Assembly: GCA_039621445.1 (NCBI GenBank)
Contig: CP154954.1
Coordinates: 62,567,205-62,631,204 of the forward strand
Direction of reading: 5' to 3'
DNA length: 64,000 nt
Source: Euglena gracilis
Lineage: Eukaryota > Euglenida > Euglenophyceae > Euglenales
This document shows, one piece after another, positions 11,298 to 23,700 of the stretch. Under the pieces are notes generated by a model. That model saw nothing but the letters and a program-made list of their open reading frames with translations, was not told where the DNA came from and searched no databases. Every line of letters begins with the position of its first letter. Position 1 is the first letter of the stretch. A program made the position numbers and the translations under genes.

Positions 11298-11404
11298 GGG
11301 GTATTTAAAGGAGCAGGGTTAGGTGCGCTATGGCCATGTTGCACAACATGGCTATGAAGCGCAACATGGCCATAGCGCACCTAACCCTACTCCTTCAATA
11401 ACCC
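11298..11404. repeat. Foldback element (about 45-bp arms)
   Basis: The left arm (11298-11342) contains AGGTGCGCTATGGCCATGTT. The right arm (11360-11404) is its reverse complement with only a few mismatches, around a 17-bp loop. A related half-copy lies near 14822-14876. Confidence 0.8.
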
Positions 11405-11724
11405 TAAAAATTCCGACTTAGAAAAATTTCGGGTGGAGGTCCCTTAACGAGCAATTTTTATTTTTGAAGGAGAAAAAGTTGTAAAAAGAAAATCAACACA
11501 ATTGTTTCAGGCGTGCCCTTGTGTTCGGGGGGGGGGGGGTCGCGCTGCGGCACAGGGGGGGGAGGGGGGAGGGCCTTTGGTAAACAGCGCGCCTAGTCTA
11601 TGCTGTTTGGAGGTGAGTGGCGAACCAATACCTTTTTGCAACATTTGTTCATTAAAAACAACTTTTCAGTGTCATTTAGTGAATCCATAAACCTGCATTC
11701 AACCCAACAACAATATTTTGTGAT

Positions 11725-11742
11725 CTTGTTTTTCAGGGTTTC
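11725..11742 (+). promoter_or_regulatory. Possible trans-splice or intron acceptor just before the ALS start codon
   Basis: CTTGTTTTTCAG ends 6 nt before ATG 11743. Euglenid mRNAs receive a spliced leader at such a site. It could also be the acceptor of an intron whose upstream exon encodes a targeting peptide. The sequence does not decide between them. Confidence 0.45.
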
Positions 11743-14700
11743 ATGTCACGTTTCAGGGGCCTCGCAGGAGGCGTGATTCTTGAGCATAAACTTTCTCAGC
11801 ATGGGGTGAAGTATGTATTTGGGTATTCTGGTGGAGCCATTCTCCCTGCATTAGATGGATTGTACGGGAGCCAGGTGGAATTCATCCAAACGGCAAACGA
11901 GCAGTGTGCTGGGCACATTGCAGAGGGCTATGCGAAAGCCTCTGGCAAGGTTGGCATGATCATGACAACGTCAGGCCCTGGCACAACAAATCTGATCACC
12001 CCATTTCAAGACGCGCTGAACGACTCTGTGCCGCTCATTGCCTTCACTGGGCAGGTTGCCACAACTGTGATGGGCAGCTGCGCTTTCCAAGAGTGCCCGA
12101 CAGTCGATTTGTGCAGCCCCTGTGCAAAGTGGGTTCACCAGCTGCGGAATATCAATGAGCTACCCTCTGTCATTGACCACGCATTCTGGATTGCACAAGA
12201 TGGAAAGAAAGGCCCGGTAGTGATTGATTTGCCAAAGGATGTTATCTCATCAAGCATTGAGACCGAGGACATTCCCGTGTTCACACCTCCGCACGGGCTC
12301 TTGGTGAGGGATCTGACCAACCGAAAATCCCGAGCATACCTGATCCTTGGAGGGAATTGGAGGGTACTTGTTCACTGGACAACTGCCTCCAAAGATTCCC
12401 CTTTCTTTGTCCCTGCCTGTCGTCTTTCCTTGCCCAACGTGCGTCAGGGCCAACCTGAGCTCTGCCCAAACTTACGGAAAATCCTCTAAATCCTGCTGGG
12501 TGATCCAACTAGTGAAATTTTTGGTGGCCGTCGTCCAGCGAACAATTGGAGGTCCTTCGCCACCGCAGGAATGCATAACAAACGTTAAATGAAAGGCAAC
12601 CCTGGAGTTCAATATAGGGGTAGGTGTGCATTTATGTTATTTCTTTGCTGACCTACATGAACGTGCCAAAAGTGCTCAAAAAGCAACTTTTTTTTCCTTT
12701 TTAGTTTTAGCACATGGGCTTGAGATGGACGGACCATTTTGCAAACGTCCAAAAAAGTTACCAAACATGCTTTTTTTGTGGCATTTTCTCCCAATTTGGG
12801 CTGTTCTTTTCCCTTGAGTTCTGCTGGCAAATAATTTTGACTGATAAAAAATTTTACATTTGAGAACATATTTTTTGGGTGCTTGATCGCTCACTCGGCT
12901 CCAGACCCCTGCCCCGGGGGGGGGTCAAGGTAAGTCCCACCCACCCCCCACCCACGAGTGAGTTTGTTCCCAATTGAGTGGACCCGTCCACTGAGTTGGG
13001 AAGCACACCTGGACCAGAGTAACCGGTGCGTCGCCACGGTGAAGGAGACCCCCCTAACAAAAGTGGAGTATGTGCCTGGCGGGCGCTTGGTGGCCGGCGT
13101 CGTAAACAAGGTAAGTCCGCCAGGCTCCGGCCACCTCCACGCACACAGACAAAAAGGCCAGAGGCGGACAACAGCGCCAGGCCAGAAGAAGGGATAAAAA
13201 GCACCAAAAAAACAGCCACAGTGCACACAGGGGGACCACCCACGCCGGCCGTGGGGCCACGCACTCGCGTGGCATCCTGGGACCCAGATCCTGTGGCACA
13301 AGGCATCCCTGCATAAAAGAACCTGAACCCCAGCACTGGAAATGAAAACAACCCCCCCCCATCCCCTCCAGAAGACATGTTCTTTCTAAGTTTTCTGTGG
13401 GTTCGATGCAGGAAAGTGCACAAAACAGCGAGGGGGCCCGCACCACACCATTGCATAAGGCGTGTCTGACCCAACCCCTTGGGGGGGACCAGGGTTCGAT
13501 ATAAGGAGGGCGTACATGGTTTAGGTGGGGGGGTGTCCCCCCCCACCCCCCCCCCCCCTGGCCCGGCGGGGGGGGGCGGGGCCACCCCCCCCCCCCCCAC
13601 CTGCCAGGGGGGTCCGGACTGACCCCGGGGGGGGGGGGGAGGTCCCGGGACCCACCCAAAAGGTCAATTTTCCCCCCGGCGCTTCGCGCCGGGGTTTTTA
13701 GGAATTTTTTTGGTGGCAACAGCCAAAGGTTTTCTTTCGGCTCTCTGCACTGCACGTTTATTTGCTTGTTCTTTTTGCAGCTGATGTCTCGCCAACTTCC
13801 TTTGTTTTTTGCACCCTCGGAGACGGTGAAACCAACACCAAACAGTGACATTTGTGTGAATGTGGTCACAAATATGAGACACAGTTCATAGTGGTTGACC
13901 TACCATTGATTCTCATTATCCTCGTTTTCAAAGTTATGTCCTGTTTTGTCTCCAACTGCTTCAGATTGGCCTCTGTTTGACAAAGTATCTGACTGAGTTT
14001 GAAACATGTCATGCTTATTTGTCGCTGCTGAATGTATGCCCCGTTCTTCTGAGGCTGAATTTTTTGACACATTGGCAAACTCCACGTGGCTGCAACGTTT
14101 CTCACGAAGAATTTTTTTTTTAGCATGACCAATAGGAAAAGGGCAGAATCCAGCCTAGCTCTGAAGAAAATTCCTCTGTTGCTGTGGAGGATTCCTCCAG
14201 CAGTGAGGAAACCGGGGCAAATGAGACCCCTGTTGACAACAATCAGTCAGTGATGGATTGTGCCTGTAAATGTTTCATGTTGACACATCCCCTGCATTTC
14301 TCTTATCTGTTCATCTACTCTTGTCATTGCATTCATGCAATTTTGTCGCCTGATGCTGATGTTAATATTTTTGATATATCCATCCTGACTGTTGACACTT
14401 CCGGTTCTGATGAACCATTGCTATCCGAAGCCTTGGATGCCGAGGCGACACAGTGAGTCCCTCTTACCGTTTTCACTGAAAAGCACACAACCATTTCACT
14501 CAGATTGTTTGCAAATGATTGCATTGTTGTTGCTTTGCCTGTTGTCATTGACCTGATGAAAGAACATTATGTGCTGCTTGCGCTTTGATTTCGCTGGATG
14601 TGAAATTTATGGCCCGGCGCTTTGCGCCGGGCCGAAATTCGGTAACCCAGACCGCGCCACTGTTTAGGTGGGGGGGTGCCCCCCCCCCCCCCCCCCCCCC

Positions 14701-17700
14701 CTCCTGGCCCGCAGGGGGGGGGTCCGGACCCCCCCCACCTGTCCTTATATCGAACCCTGGGGGGGACTGGTTTTTTCGGAGTGACTGGCGACTGACGACT
14801 CCCACCCAAATGGGTGATTATGGGGTTATTTGAAGGAGTAGGGTAAGGGCAACATGGCCATGTTGCGCCAACCCTTCTATTATTCTTCCGAGATATTTTT
14901 TGCATTTTTTGTAATTTCTGAAATTTTTGAACAATGCGAAAGGGGCGGCAAAAAGGGGCAACAAAAAATTGTACCCAAGTGACCCAAAAACGGGGAAGGA
15001 ACGCAACATGACCCAAATCAAAGAAAAGAAAATGCCACAATTCACCACAAAATACCACCAGGGATTCCCTCTGATTCGTGGCACGAATAATCACGAATAA
15101 TCACGAATCACCACGAATTTCAGATTTTTTGAAAATCACGAATAATCACGAATATCACGAATAACCACGAATGAGATTTTTTTCCTGGGAACTATTTTTC
15201 TTGACAAATGCAGTCATTCATCATTCGCTTCTTTGGATTCTGATGATGAGTTTGGGGACCGCTTCACTGTTGCGCAACAACACTGGCCGCGAGTGACTTT
15301 GCTTTCTGCTATTGTGATGGATCATGTTTCCAGCCCAAAAAAAGGGTTTGTTTGGACAATGGAACGCTCACACAATGATGATGCAGAGGTACAATGTTGT
15401 CAACTATGTGTACCCCCCCCTGTCCAACGACCGGGCCAGGGATTTTTTTAAGTTTGGACCCCCGGGGGGGGGGGAGGGGGGAGTAGGGTGGGTGGGTCCT
15501 CCGGACCCCCTCCCCCCCGGGGGGGGGGGTCCCCCCCGGAGGGGGGTGGGATATACTTTCCCACCTTTATAAATTCTATTTTTAGCACTTTTCGCGATTT
15601 TTCGGCCATTTTTTGTGGGTCCCCTGGACCCCCCTCCCCCCCCGGGGGGACCCCCCCAGGGGGTGGGTGGGTGGGGGGGTCCCCCTCCCCCCCCCCGGTC
15701 TTAAAAAAAACCCCTGGACCGGGCTTGTCTGACGACCACCCTCTCCCCCAGTCAGAGGTGATCTTTTTGTATACATACGATGTTGGTTCGGCCAAACTTG
15801 CTAAATGTTGGCCAAAAACAGTCAAAAATGACAAAAAGTGGCCTAAAAATGGCCAAAGGTGGCCCAAAATGGCCAAAAGCCAAAAAAAATTGGCAAAAAA
15901 GGGCAAAAATGGCCAAAAGTCACCAAAAATTGCCCAAAGGGGCCAAAAATGGGCCAAAGGGGGTCCTTAAGCAACGCCCTGCTGCTAGGGCGGTCCATAA
16001 GGGGCGGGAAGTTTTTTTTTCCCGTTAAGGACCACCCCCCGGCCTAAGGGTCGACCAAGGCCGGCGAAGGGCGACCAGGGATTTGAACGGAGTCCAAATT
16101 CAAAAGTCGAAACACACACCTTTTGACGTTTTGGGTGGATGGACGACGATTCAAGGGTGTCAGAAATCACTTTTTTTCCCGAAGTCGACCCGTTTTTTTT
16201 TGCCAAAATATCGCCACTTTTTTCATTTTTCCCTATGGATTTTTCATTGGATGTGTCGGGGCGGGATTTTTTTTTTGCTTAAGGACCGCCCTGCTTCCTG
16301 CCGGCATCTCAGCAGTCCATCATTTAGCTGAAAACCGGGCGGATTTTTGGAACCACGAATAATCACGAATAATCACGAATAATCACGAATAATCACGAAT
16401 CAGAAATGGCGGTCCCCACCACGAATGGGAGGGAAACCCTGATACCACTCCAAAACGAAAAGGGTTTCTTCTCCCCAGGAGCCTGAGCCAACAGACAAGC
16501 CACATCTTCATGGACCTGCCTACACAGCAGATTTGCAGGCTGTGGCCCGTCTTCTGAACATTGCAGAAAGACCTCTCTGGGTGTTTCCTTGCTTGCAATC
16601 CCTCTGGAAACCAATTGTTCTTTTCAGTAAACCAAAACCTAAATTTTTATTATTTTGCATTTCATCTCCAAGAGTGAAGTGACGAAGTTCAAGGACTTCG
16701 CTTGCGCTTGGTGCCTCCTGGGGTCTGGAAGGAGCCATGTTGTTTGGATGGGAGGACAACGAGGGTGGGGAACCAAAATGACAATTTAAAACTTCTTTCT
16801 GTTCTCAGAGGTCTGCAGGAGGAAACACCCAATGCCATCATCGTTGCCGGCAATGGAACTTTGCATTGCCCCGAAGAGTTGAAGGCTTTGGCTGAGCAAG
16901 CCAATATCCCAGTTGCCACAACCCTGCATGGTATGGGAGTGTTTGGCCAGAAGCATTGCCGACACACCCCAGCCACCCCCGCCCCCACCCTTCCGCAAAG
17001 AAGCCACCACAGTCAAGGATTGCAAGATATTTTCAACCAAATTTTTTATCCAATTATGATATATATTGTGATGCATATAATTCAACAAACCAATTTTCAA
17101 AACCACTGGTGAACGGAGTTTTGGCCTCTCCCTGTTATTGATGCCTTTGCAATCATTTATTTGGTCAGTTATACAAAAATACCTCAACGTTCTTGGCTGC
17201 AGTGCTTTTATCCCACGAAAACCATCCCCTCAGCCTCCAGATGCTTGGGATGCATGGTGCAGCATATGCCAACCTTGCCGTCCAATCTGCGGATCTGATC
17301 ATCGCAATCGGCAGCCGTTTCGATGACCGCACCACAGCCAGGAGGGAGCTTGTGTCCCCATCAGGGGTTTTCTTAAGCCAGATGGTATCCCATCCCCCGG
17401 GGGGGCGGTCCAGCCAGCCAGCAGCTCAAATCCAGCAAATTCGTGCTGGGTGCCCCCCCCCCCCGCCCGGGGGGTCAAGTGAAATATGGTTGGGTCCAGC
17501 CCGGCCGGAGGCCGGCTGGCCCGGCCTCCGGCCGGGCTGGACCGCAGGCCGGCCAGCCAATTGGGCTACCCAGCTCACCTATCCCTGCATTTTTCCCCCT
17601 CATCACAGCTTCCTCCATCACAGCCCCCCAGCCTTGACCTAGCTCCATCCATCAAAATGTCGAAAATGCAAAAATGTGTTAGAAAATTTTGTTTTTCATT

Positions 17701-20700
17701 GATCCAGCCCAGCCCAGCCCCCTCCAACCCTGGACCCCCCCTCCCCCCCTATCCCCCCGGGGGGGGGTCCAGCCAGCAGCCCATTTCCAGACACCAGCCT
17801 TTTTGCCAGCCGGAGGCTGGACCCCCCCCGGGGTCCTTAAGAAAACCCTGGTCCCCATCCTTCAAAAAAGCCCCCAAATTTTTTTCGAAATGGAAACCAG
17901 GATTTTTATCACAACCAAGGAGGATTTGAGAATAAAAACGCCATCTCGTCTTTCAAAATGTGATTGCCCCTTCCGAAATTGAAATGAAGTGAAAATGCTC
18001 GGTTTTTTTGGCCAGAATACCCTTTTGGCCAAGTAACCCAAATTCAAGCGGCAGGCTGCTAAAATTGTTTAGTTGGGGTCCACAAAGCACCCAAAAAGGG
18101 TGATTCGTTGTGGTGACCCTCGTTCCCAAGGTTTGGGCCAGGAATAAAATGAAAGGACCATTCCTCAGGTCTCCCTCCAGCTTGACCAACAGAAGGTGAC
18201 CCCACATCTCGGATCTAAACAAGGACCTGACCACAGTTTCATTGAGGACGTTTCAGCTCTAAGACCCGGGGGCTTATTTTTTTGATTTTTTTTCTTGACC
18301 GACACAGATTTCCAAAAATCGTCATTTTTCAGATTTTCCAAAAAAAATCCAACGCCGCTTTCCCGTCATTAGTCAGTCTTTTGGGGGGGGGGGGGGGGGG
18401 GGATATTCATTGACCCATGAAAAAAAAAAAGTTGCCACTGAAATGCTTTTAACCCCCTGTTGAATAAACGGGTTTATAGGATCCGGTTTGGTTGGTTGGT
18501 CGAAGGGGGGGTTTATAAATGGGGGGGTTTATAAGTCCCGGAATTGTTGATGAAAATCCGAACACCAAAAATGACCCCGAAACCCCCCCAAATATGGCAA
18601 TTTTTGGTAAAAAAATTTGGAAAAAAATGGCATTTTTGATGATTGTCGATCTAAAAAAAGTGCCAAAAAATCAGTTGTTGGGTGGTTTGTGGCCAAAAAA
18701 ATCGTCCCCGGCGGCTTTCATTTTTCTTGTCCCGGTTTGGTTGGTCGGCCGGGGGGGGGGTTAAGTGTGGGGGTTTTACACCATCCAAAGGCCCACTTCA
18801 ATACCATATGACCCAGGGTGGGAGTGGGGGTTTTTGGCCCTTGGGAATTTGCTTCTGACTGAAACATAACACTTTGTGAGCTTCAAGGAACCTCCTGGCC
18901 CCAGGAGTGGTGAGCAAGTACGCCCCCGAGGCAAGGAAGGCAGAACAGGAAGGGCGTGGGGGTATCATCCATTTCGACATTGAACCAACGCAAATCAACC
19001 GGACTATCAAGGTGACGCAAGCCGTCCTGGGTGACTGTAAGTATGCAATGAAGGATTTGACCGAGATGTGGATTGAGTGATTGAATTGTGATGTTCATAG
19101 AGTTGTGACATGTTCACATAACTTCCTCATTTGGTATCTGCAAAAACCCTTAAGGAAGGTTCCCTCCCTCTCCCCCCCCCCCCCGATGCTGTGGACAGGC
19201 AGGGAAATCGGGCACTTCCGGGCCCCAATTTTCAAGGGAGAAACATCTTGGTTGGCAGGCCCCTCCCCCCATCCACATCCAAGAGTCGGCCATTAAAATG
19301 TAGTAACTTGGGCTCAGAGGGGTGTGTCCGCCAGCAAAAGAGGGGCTCTCGCGTCCCCTGCCCCATTGCCTGAAGAGTCGACCCAGGTTGGAAGGTGCTG
19401 GAAACCAATGAACACCATTTCCTGGGTCGTGGACTAGAGTAGCCAGCTGGGAGCAGTGAAGGAGACCCAGGGGGGTGGACCCCGCAGCAAAGTAAGGTTC
19501 GTCTTTGCCCCCAGGAGGGGGGGTGCCTGTGACCGGGTTCCAAGTGGGTGTGCTTGTGGGACAGGGCTGCCCCGGAAGGTGCCTCCGGGCCTGCAACAGA
19601 CCCACCCACGAGTTTGTTCCCATTTGAGTGGACCCGTCCACTGAGTTGGGAACCACACCTGCTGGGGTCATGGACTAGAGTAACCGGTGCGTCGCCACGG
19701 TGAAGGCAGGGGGGGGGAAATGCAACTTTTTTTGCATAAAATATTTTGCCCTGGAAAAATTTTTGTAGTTGGTTTTTGTAGTTTTTTGTAGTTGGTTGGC
19801 ATATGTTTGGATTTTTTTGCATTTTTTTTTGCGTTTTTTTGCATAAAATATTTTGCCCTGGAACATTTTTTTTTGATTTTAGGCAGCAAAGCTCTGTCAT
19901 ATTCCAGCTTTTTCTCAAGGTTTTCATGCAAGTTGCACTTTTTTTTGCATTTTTTGCATTTTTTTGCAATTTTTTTTGCATTTTTTTGACTTGCATAATT
20001 TGAAGGGCCAAGTTGCATTCCCCCCCCCCTGGTGAAGGAGACCCCCCCCCTAACAAAAGTGGAGTATGTGCCTGGCGGGTGCTTGGTGGCCGGCGTCATA
20101 AACAAGGTAAGTCCCGCCAGGCTCCGGCCACCTCCACGCACACAGACAAACAGGGCCAGAGGCGGACAACAGCGCCAGGCCAGAAGAAGGGTTGAAAGGC
20201 ATCAAAAAAAAGCAGCCACAGTACACACAGAGGGGAGCGTCACTTTCCACTTTTAAAAAACCAATCAGTCACTTTTTGAAAACCAGTCGCCCACTCCCCC
20301 AGGGTTGGGGTCAGTCACTCTGCTGGGCAAAATAATGGCCGAAAATCAATGGATTTTGGCAAAACCCCCCAAAATTTTTCCGGCGCTTTTGGCGCCGGGC
20401 GGCCACTTTTTGCCATTCCTGGCTGACCCCCCCCCCCCGGTCGGAAAGCAATGGTATGGTACACACCACCACCCTCCCCACCTTGCAGGGGGGTCCAGTT
20501 GCCCTCCCCTCACATGCACCTATGTCGAACCCGGAGTGATTCCTGTGTGCAAAAAACCTGAATCCATTCTCGTTGCGATCCCGCTGATCAAACCCAAAGA
20601 GCGCAAGGACTGGTTCGACCAAATCCAGGAGTGGCGGGAGCTGAACCCGTTCTGCTACCAAAAGCTCGAAAGTGGGCTCATCAAGACCCAGGAGGTTATC

Positions 20701-23700
20701 CATGCCATCTACAACCAAAGCAAGCACCTCTCACAGCAGGGCTCTCCACCTCTTCCCAGTTTGTTTAGAAGATGTTTGTCCAGGAATTCTGTCATTTGAC
20801 AGAATATATTCGGGTTCCGCACCTTCCATTTCAGTTCGACCAATGTTTGTTTTATTTCTCTTTCAGTGCAGGGGTGATCATTGGACAAGGTTGTTGGACA
20901 TTGGGGGGTGCACCAACCAGGTTTTGAATAGTGCTGAGCTCTTAATAAGCGCGCACCCACCCCTTCATTGACCCCTCCATACATACCGGCCCACTCCATG
21001 GAGCTCTTTTGCCTGAAATCCATGGGTTTTGTGCCAGAAACAGGGCGCCGGTGGGTCGAAAAACGCTCATTTTCGGCTCGAAAACAGTTTTTCCGGGTCC
21101 GGGAGGCCCAAAAACATTGTTTTGGTCAAAAAAATTTCGATTTTTTTCTACTTTTTCGAAAAAAATTTCGATTTTTTTCGACTTTTTCGACCCGGTTTTG
21201 ACCCAAAGTCAATGGGTCGGCGGCTCAAAACGGGGCGCTGGCGGGTCGAAAAACGTTCGGTTCGGCTCAAAAACAGTTTTTCTGGGTCCGGGAGGCCAAA
21301 AAACATGTTTCGGGCAAAAAAATTTTTTTCGATTTTTTTCGACTTTTTCGACCCGGTTTTGACCCAGAGTCAATGGGTCGGCGGTCCAAAACGGGGCGTG
21401 GCGGGTCGAAAAACGCTCGTTTTCGGCTCAAAAACAGTTTTTCTGAGTCCGGGAGGCCAAAAAACATCGTTTCGGGCCAAAAATTTTTTTTCGATTTTTT
21501 TCGACTTTTTTTGGCCGAAAAAAGTGTACAAAATGACCTAAAATGGCCTAAATTAGCCAAAAAACGCCCGTATCTCGGGCTGGGCGGGGAGTTGCGGGGA
21601 AACCAAAATCCCACTAGATAGAGCGTTCCAAGGGCTTCAATTTAGGTCTCCGGACATTTCCTTTGATTTTGCATCATTTTCGAGAAATTTTGAAAACATC
21701 GATTTTTTGACCCCCCACCCCCCGAAAACGGTTAAGTCGAACAGAGGGAAAAGTGTACAAAACGGCCATCTGCGCCGAAAACGGCCGTATCTCGGGCTAG
21801 GCGGGGAGTTGCGGGAAATCAAAATACCGGCAGATGGGGCGTTCCAAGGGCTTCAAATTAGGTCTCCGGACATTTCCTTTGATTTGGCTTCATTTTGGAG
21901 ATATTTTGAAAATTGACATTTTTTGGCCGAAATGGCAGAGTCCAAAGGGGGGTGGGCTTATCCGGGGGGGGGCGGGTAAGTCCTACCGAGTTTGGACCCC
22001 TTCGCGCGTGAATAACTCGGGCCTGGCGGGGAGTTGAGGGTCAAACCCAGGTGATTCGGAAACTAGAAATCCAGTCGCTCGCGACTGAAAAAAAAATTCC
22101 GGGAACGGGGCCAGGATCATGGTGATAATCCGTTGGTTCTGCTGGTGGCCCCGACCCAGGGGGGGGGGAGGGGGGGTTTCGCCGGTGGTAAGCTTCGCTC
22201 TTACCCATAAAGGGATGAGAGCTCAGCGACCCCCCCCTTTTTTGGATTCGATTTGCCCTGCTCAGCTGGGGCCAAACACCCCCCCCTTTTCAAGGCTTGC
22301 CCCAAATTTTGGCCTTTGACGCCAAATTTATCATGTGGTCGTCAAGTCAGCCAAAGAATCTATGATTGCAGTGATGAATTTTCGTTCCTCCATGTGAATG
22401 TGCTCACCTGTGTGCACAAACCCAGGCCTTTTTTTGTTTGTGGGGGGCATACATCTCTCCAAGGTTTTGCGAACCCCCCCCCCCCCCCCCGGGGGGGGCG
22501 GCTGCAGCCAGCCCCGATTTGGGCCCAGCCCAGCCGCAGCAGCACCCTCCCCCCGGGGGGGGGGTGCTGCTAGCCCTAGCTAGCCAGCCCCTTTTTGGGG
22601 GTCGCCCAAAATTTTTCGGCGCAAAGCGCCGAACTTTTTTGAAAAACTGTGTTCAAAAGTGGCCAAAAATGGGGTTTGGGGGGCGTTTGGGGCATTTTTG
22701 GGGGGTTTCAGATGCATCATTTTTTTCAAAACTGTGATCTGCAGGTCATTTTTTGGCATTTTTCCGATTTCAGTCCAGCTCGCCCCGGTTCGGGTCCAGC
22801 CGGGATCCAGCCCCCCCCCCCCCCCCCCCGGGGGGGGGGCGGGCTAGCCAACCCAAATTTCTAGCCAGCCCAAATTTCTAGCCCTAGCCCAGCAACCCCC
22901 CCCCCCCCGGGGTCCTTAAAGAGATGTATGGTGGGGGGTCGCTCAGACATCCACCCTTCAAGGGTTTGCGATGGATGTCTGGGCAACCTCACCCCAGAGT
23001 GGATGGCTGCAGTGTTCTAGATCAGGATATTTTTGGGGGGGGACAAACCCAGCAAAAATCTCTTGTCCTGATCTGACCCTAACCCTGACCCTGACCCGAT
23101 CTTTCTTCTGAAAAGGAAGCAAGAAAGAAATAAATGGAAAAGTATGTGAAGCTGCCCTTTCAGAGAATAGAAGTTTGCTTCCAAAGTTTGCAATTTGAAT
23201 TGTGACACTCTGTTTGATCTTTTAATGTGTATCGACGGTGCTATGTGAGAATTCTACAACAATTATTTATTTTGCTCGTTCACATTCAGTTCCAAAACAA
23301 GAGAGAACTGCTGCTTTTGAGCCTTTCGTTTCCACTGGGGTTGGCAACCATCAAATGATGTCTTGCCAGTTCTATCGATGGACAAAACCACGGCAAATTT
23401 TGTTTGGGGATCCTTTTCTTACCATCCAACGATTCCTTGCTTTCGAGTGGACTCTTTCAAGCATTGGTCCCAGCCCAATTATGACACATCTACTTCAAGG
23501 GCCGGTTTTGATGAATGAGATTCAGATGATTGAGAAAATATATGTATTCAGTTCCCCCACAACAATGCCAGCCGCTATACACATTCTACACCTTATATAT
23601 ATTTACACCTATACACATGTCTAATACATCTTTTCCGGTAAGCCACCCCCTTTGGAAGTTGGCTGCCCCATTCTCGCCGCCCCTCACCTTGCACCTCTCA

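Larger units (their letters stand above)
12289..16490 (+). other. ALS intron 1 (4.2 kb), nonconventional type
   Basis: The triplet at +4 is CAC and the one at -8 is CTG. The ends are complementary over about 11 of 13 bases (GGGCTCTTGGTGAG against its partner near 16470). A GT-AG reading (12304-16478, phase 0) would also keep the frame. The intron contains a dispersed repeat (12935-13310), poly-G/C blocks with GC hairpins, exon-like segments of an unknown gene, two MITEs and AATCACGAAT repeats. Confidence 0.75.
19036..20550 (+). other. ALS intron 5, probably nonconventional
   Basis: AAG at +4 and CTG at -8 (CTGTGTGC). Removal gives [15 protein letters not shown], matching yeast Ilv2 in length. 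A GTAAGT donor one base later could pair with an AG acceptor, but that adds five residues. It holds the dispersed repeat copy 2 (19605-20235), a MITE and a poly-C block. Confidence 0.7.
20731..23315 (+). other. ALS intron 6, nonconventional type
   Basis: CAG at +4 and CTG at -8 (CTGCTGCT). CAGCAG pairs with CTGCTG. Two registers, 3 nt apart, are possible. It contains a three-unit tandem repeat (21040-21540), a second tandem repeat (21560-21915) and the MITE 22448-22930. Confidence 0.8.

Noticed and set aside
14567-15094. Proteins with long Gly or Pro runs near poly-G/C tracts
   Set aside because: These frames, here and at 15448-15957, 24895-25300 and 33044-33628, are direct translations of homopolymer runs.
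12304-16478. Conventional GT-AG introns for the whole ALS gene
   Set aside because: Works for introns 1 and 2 only as an alternative. For introns 3, 4, 8 and 9 no GT-AG pair keeps both frame and conserved residues.
21029-21541. Protein-coding gene rich in Phe and Ser
   Set aside because: The frame is created by a tandem repeat with TTTTTTCGA runs; units differ by indels and no domain is visible.
23070-23100. Telomere-like CCCTAACCCTGACCC
   Set aside because: Too short and irregular; lies in an intron and is not an array.
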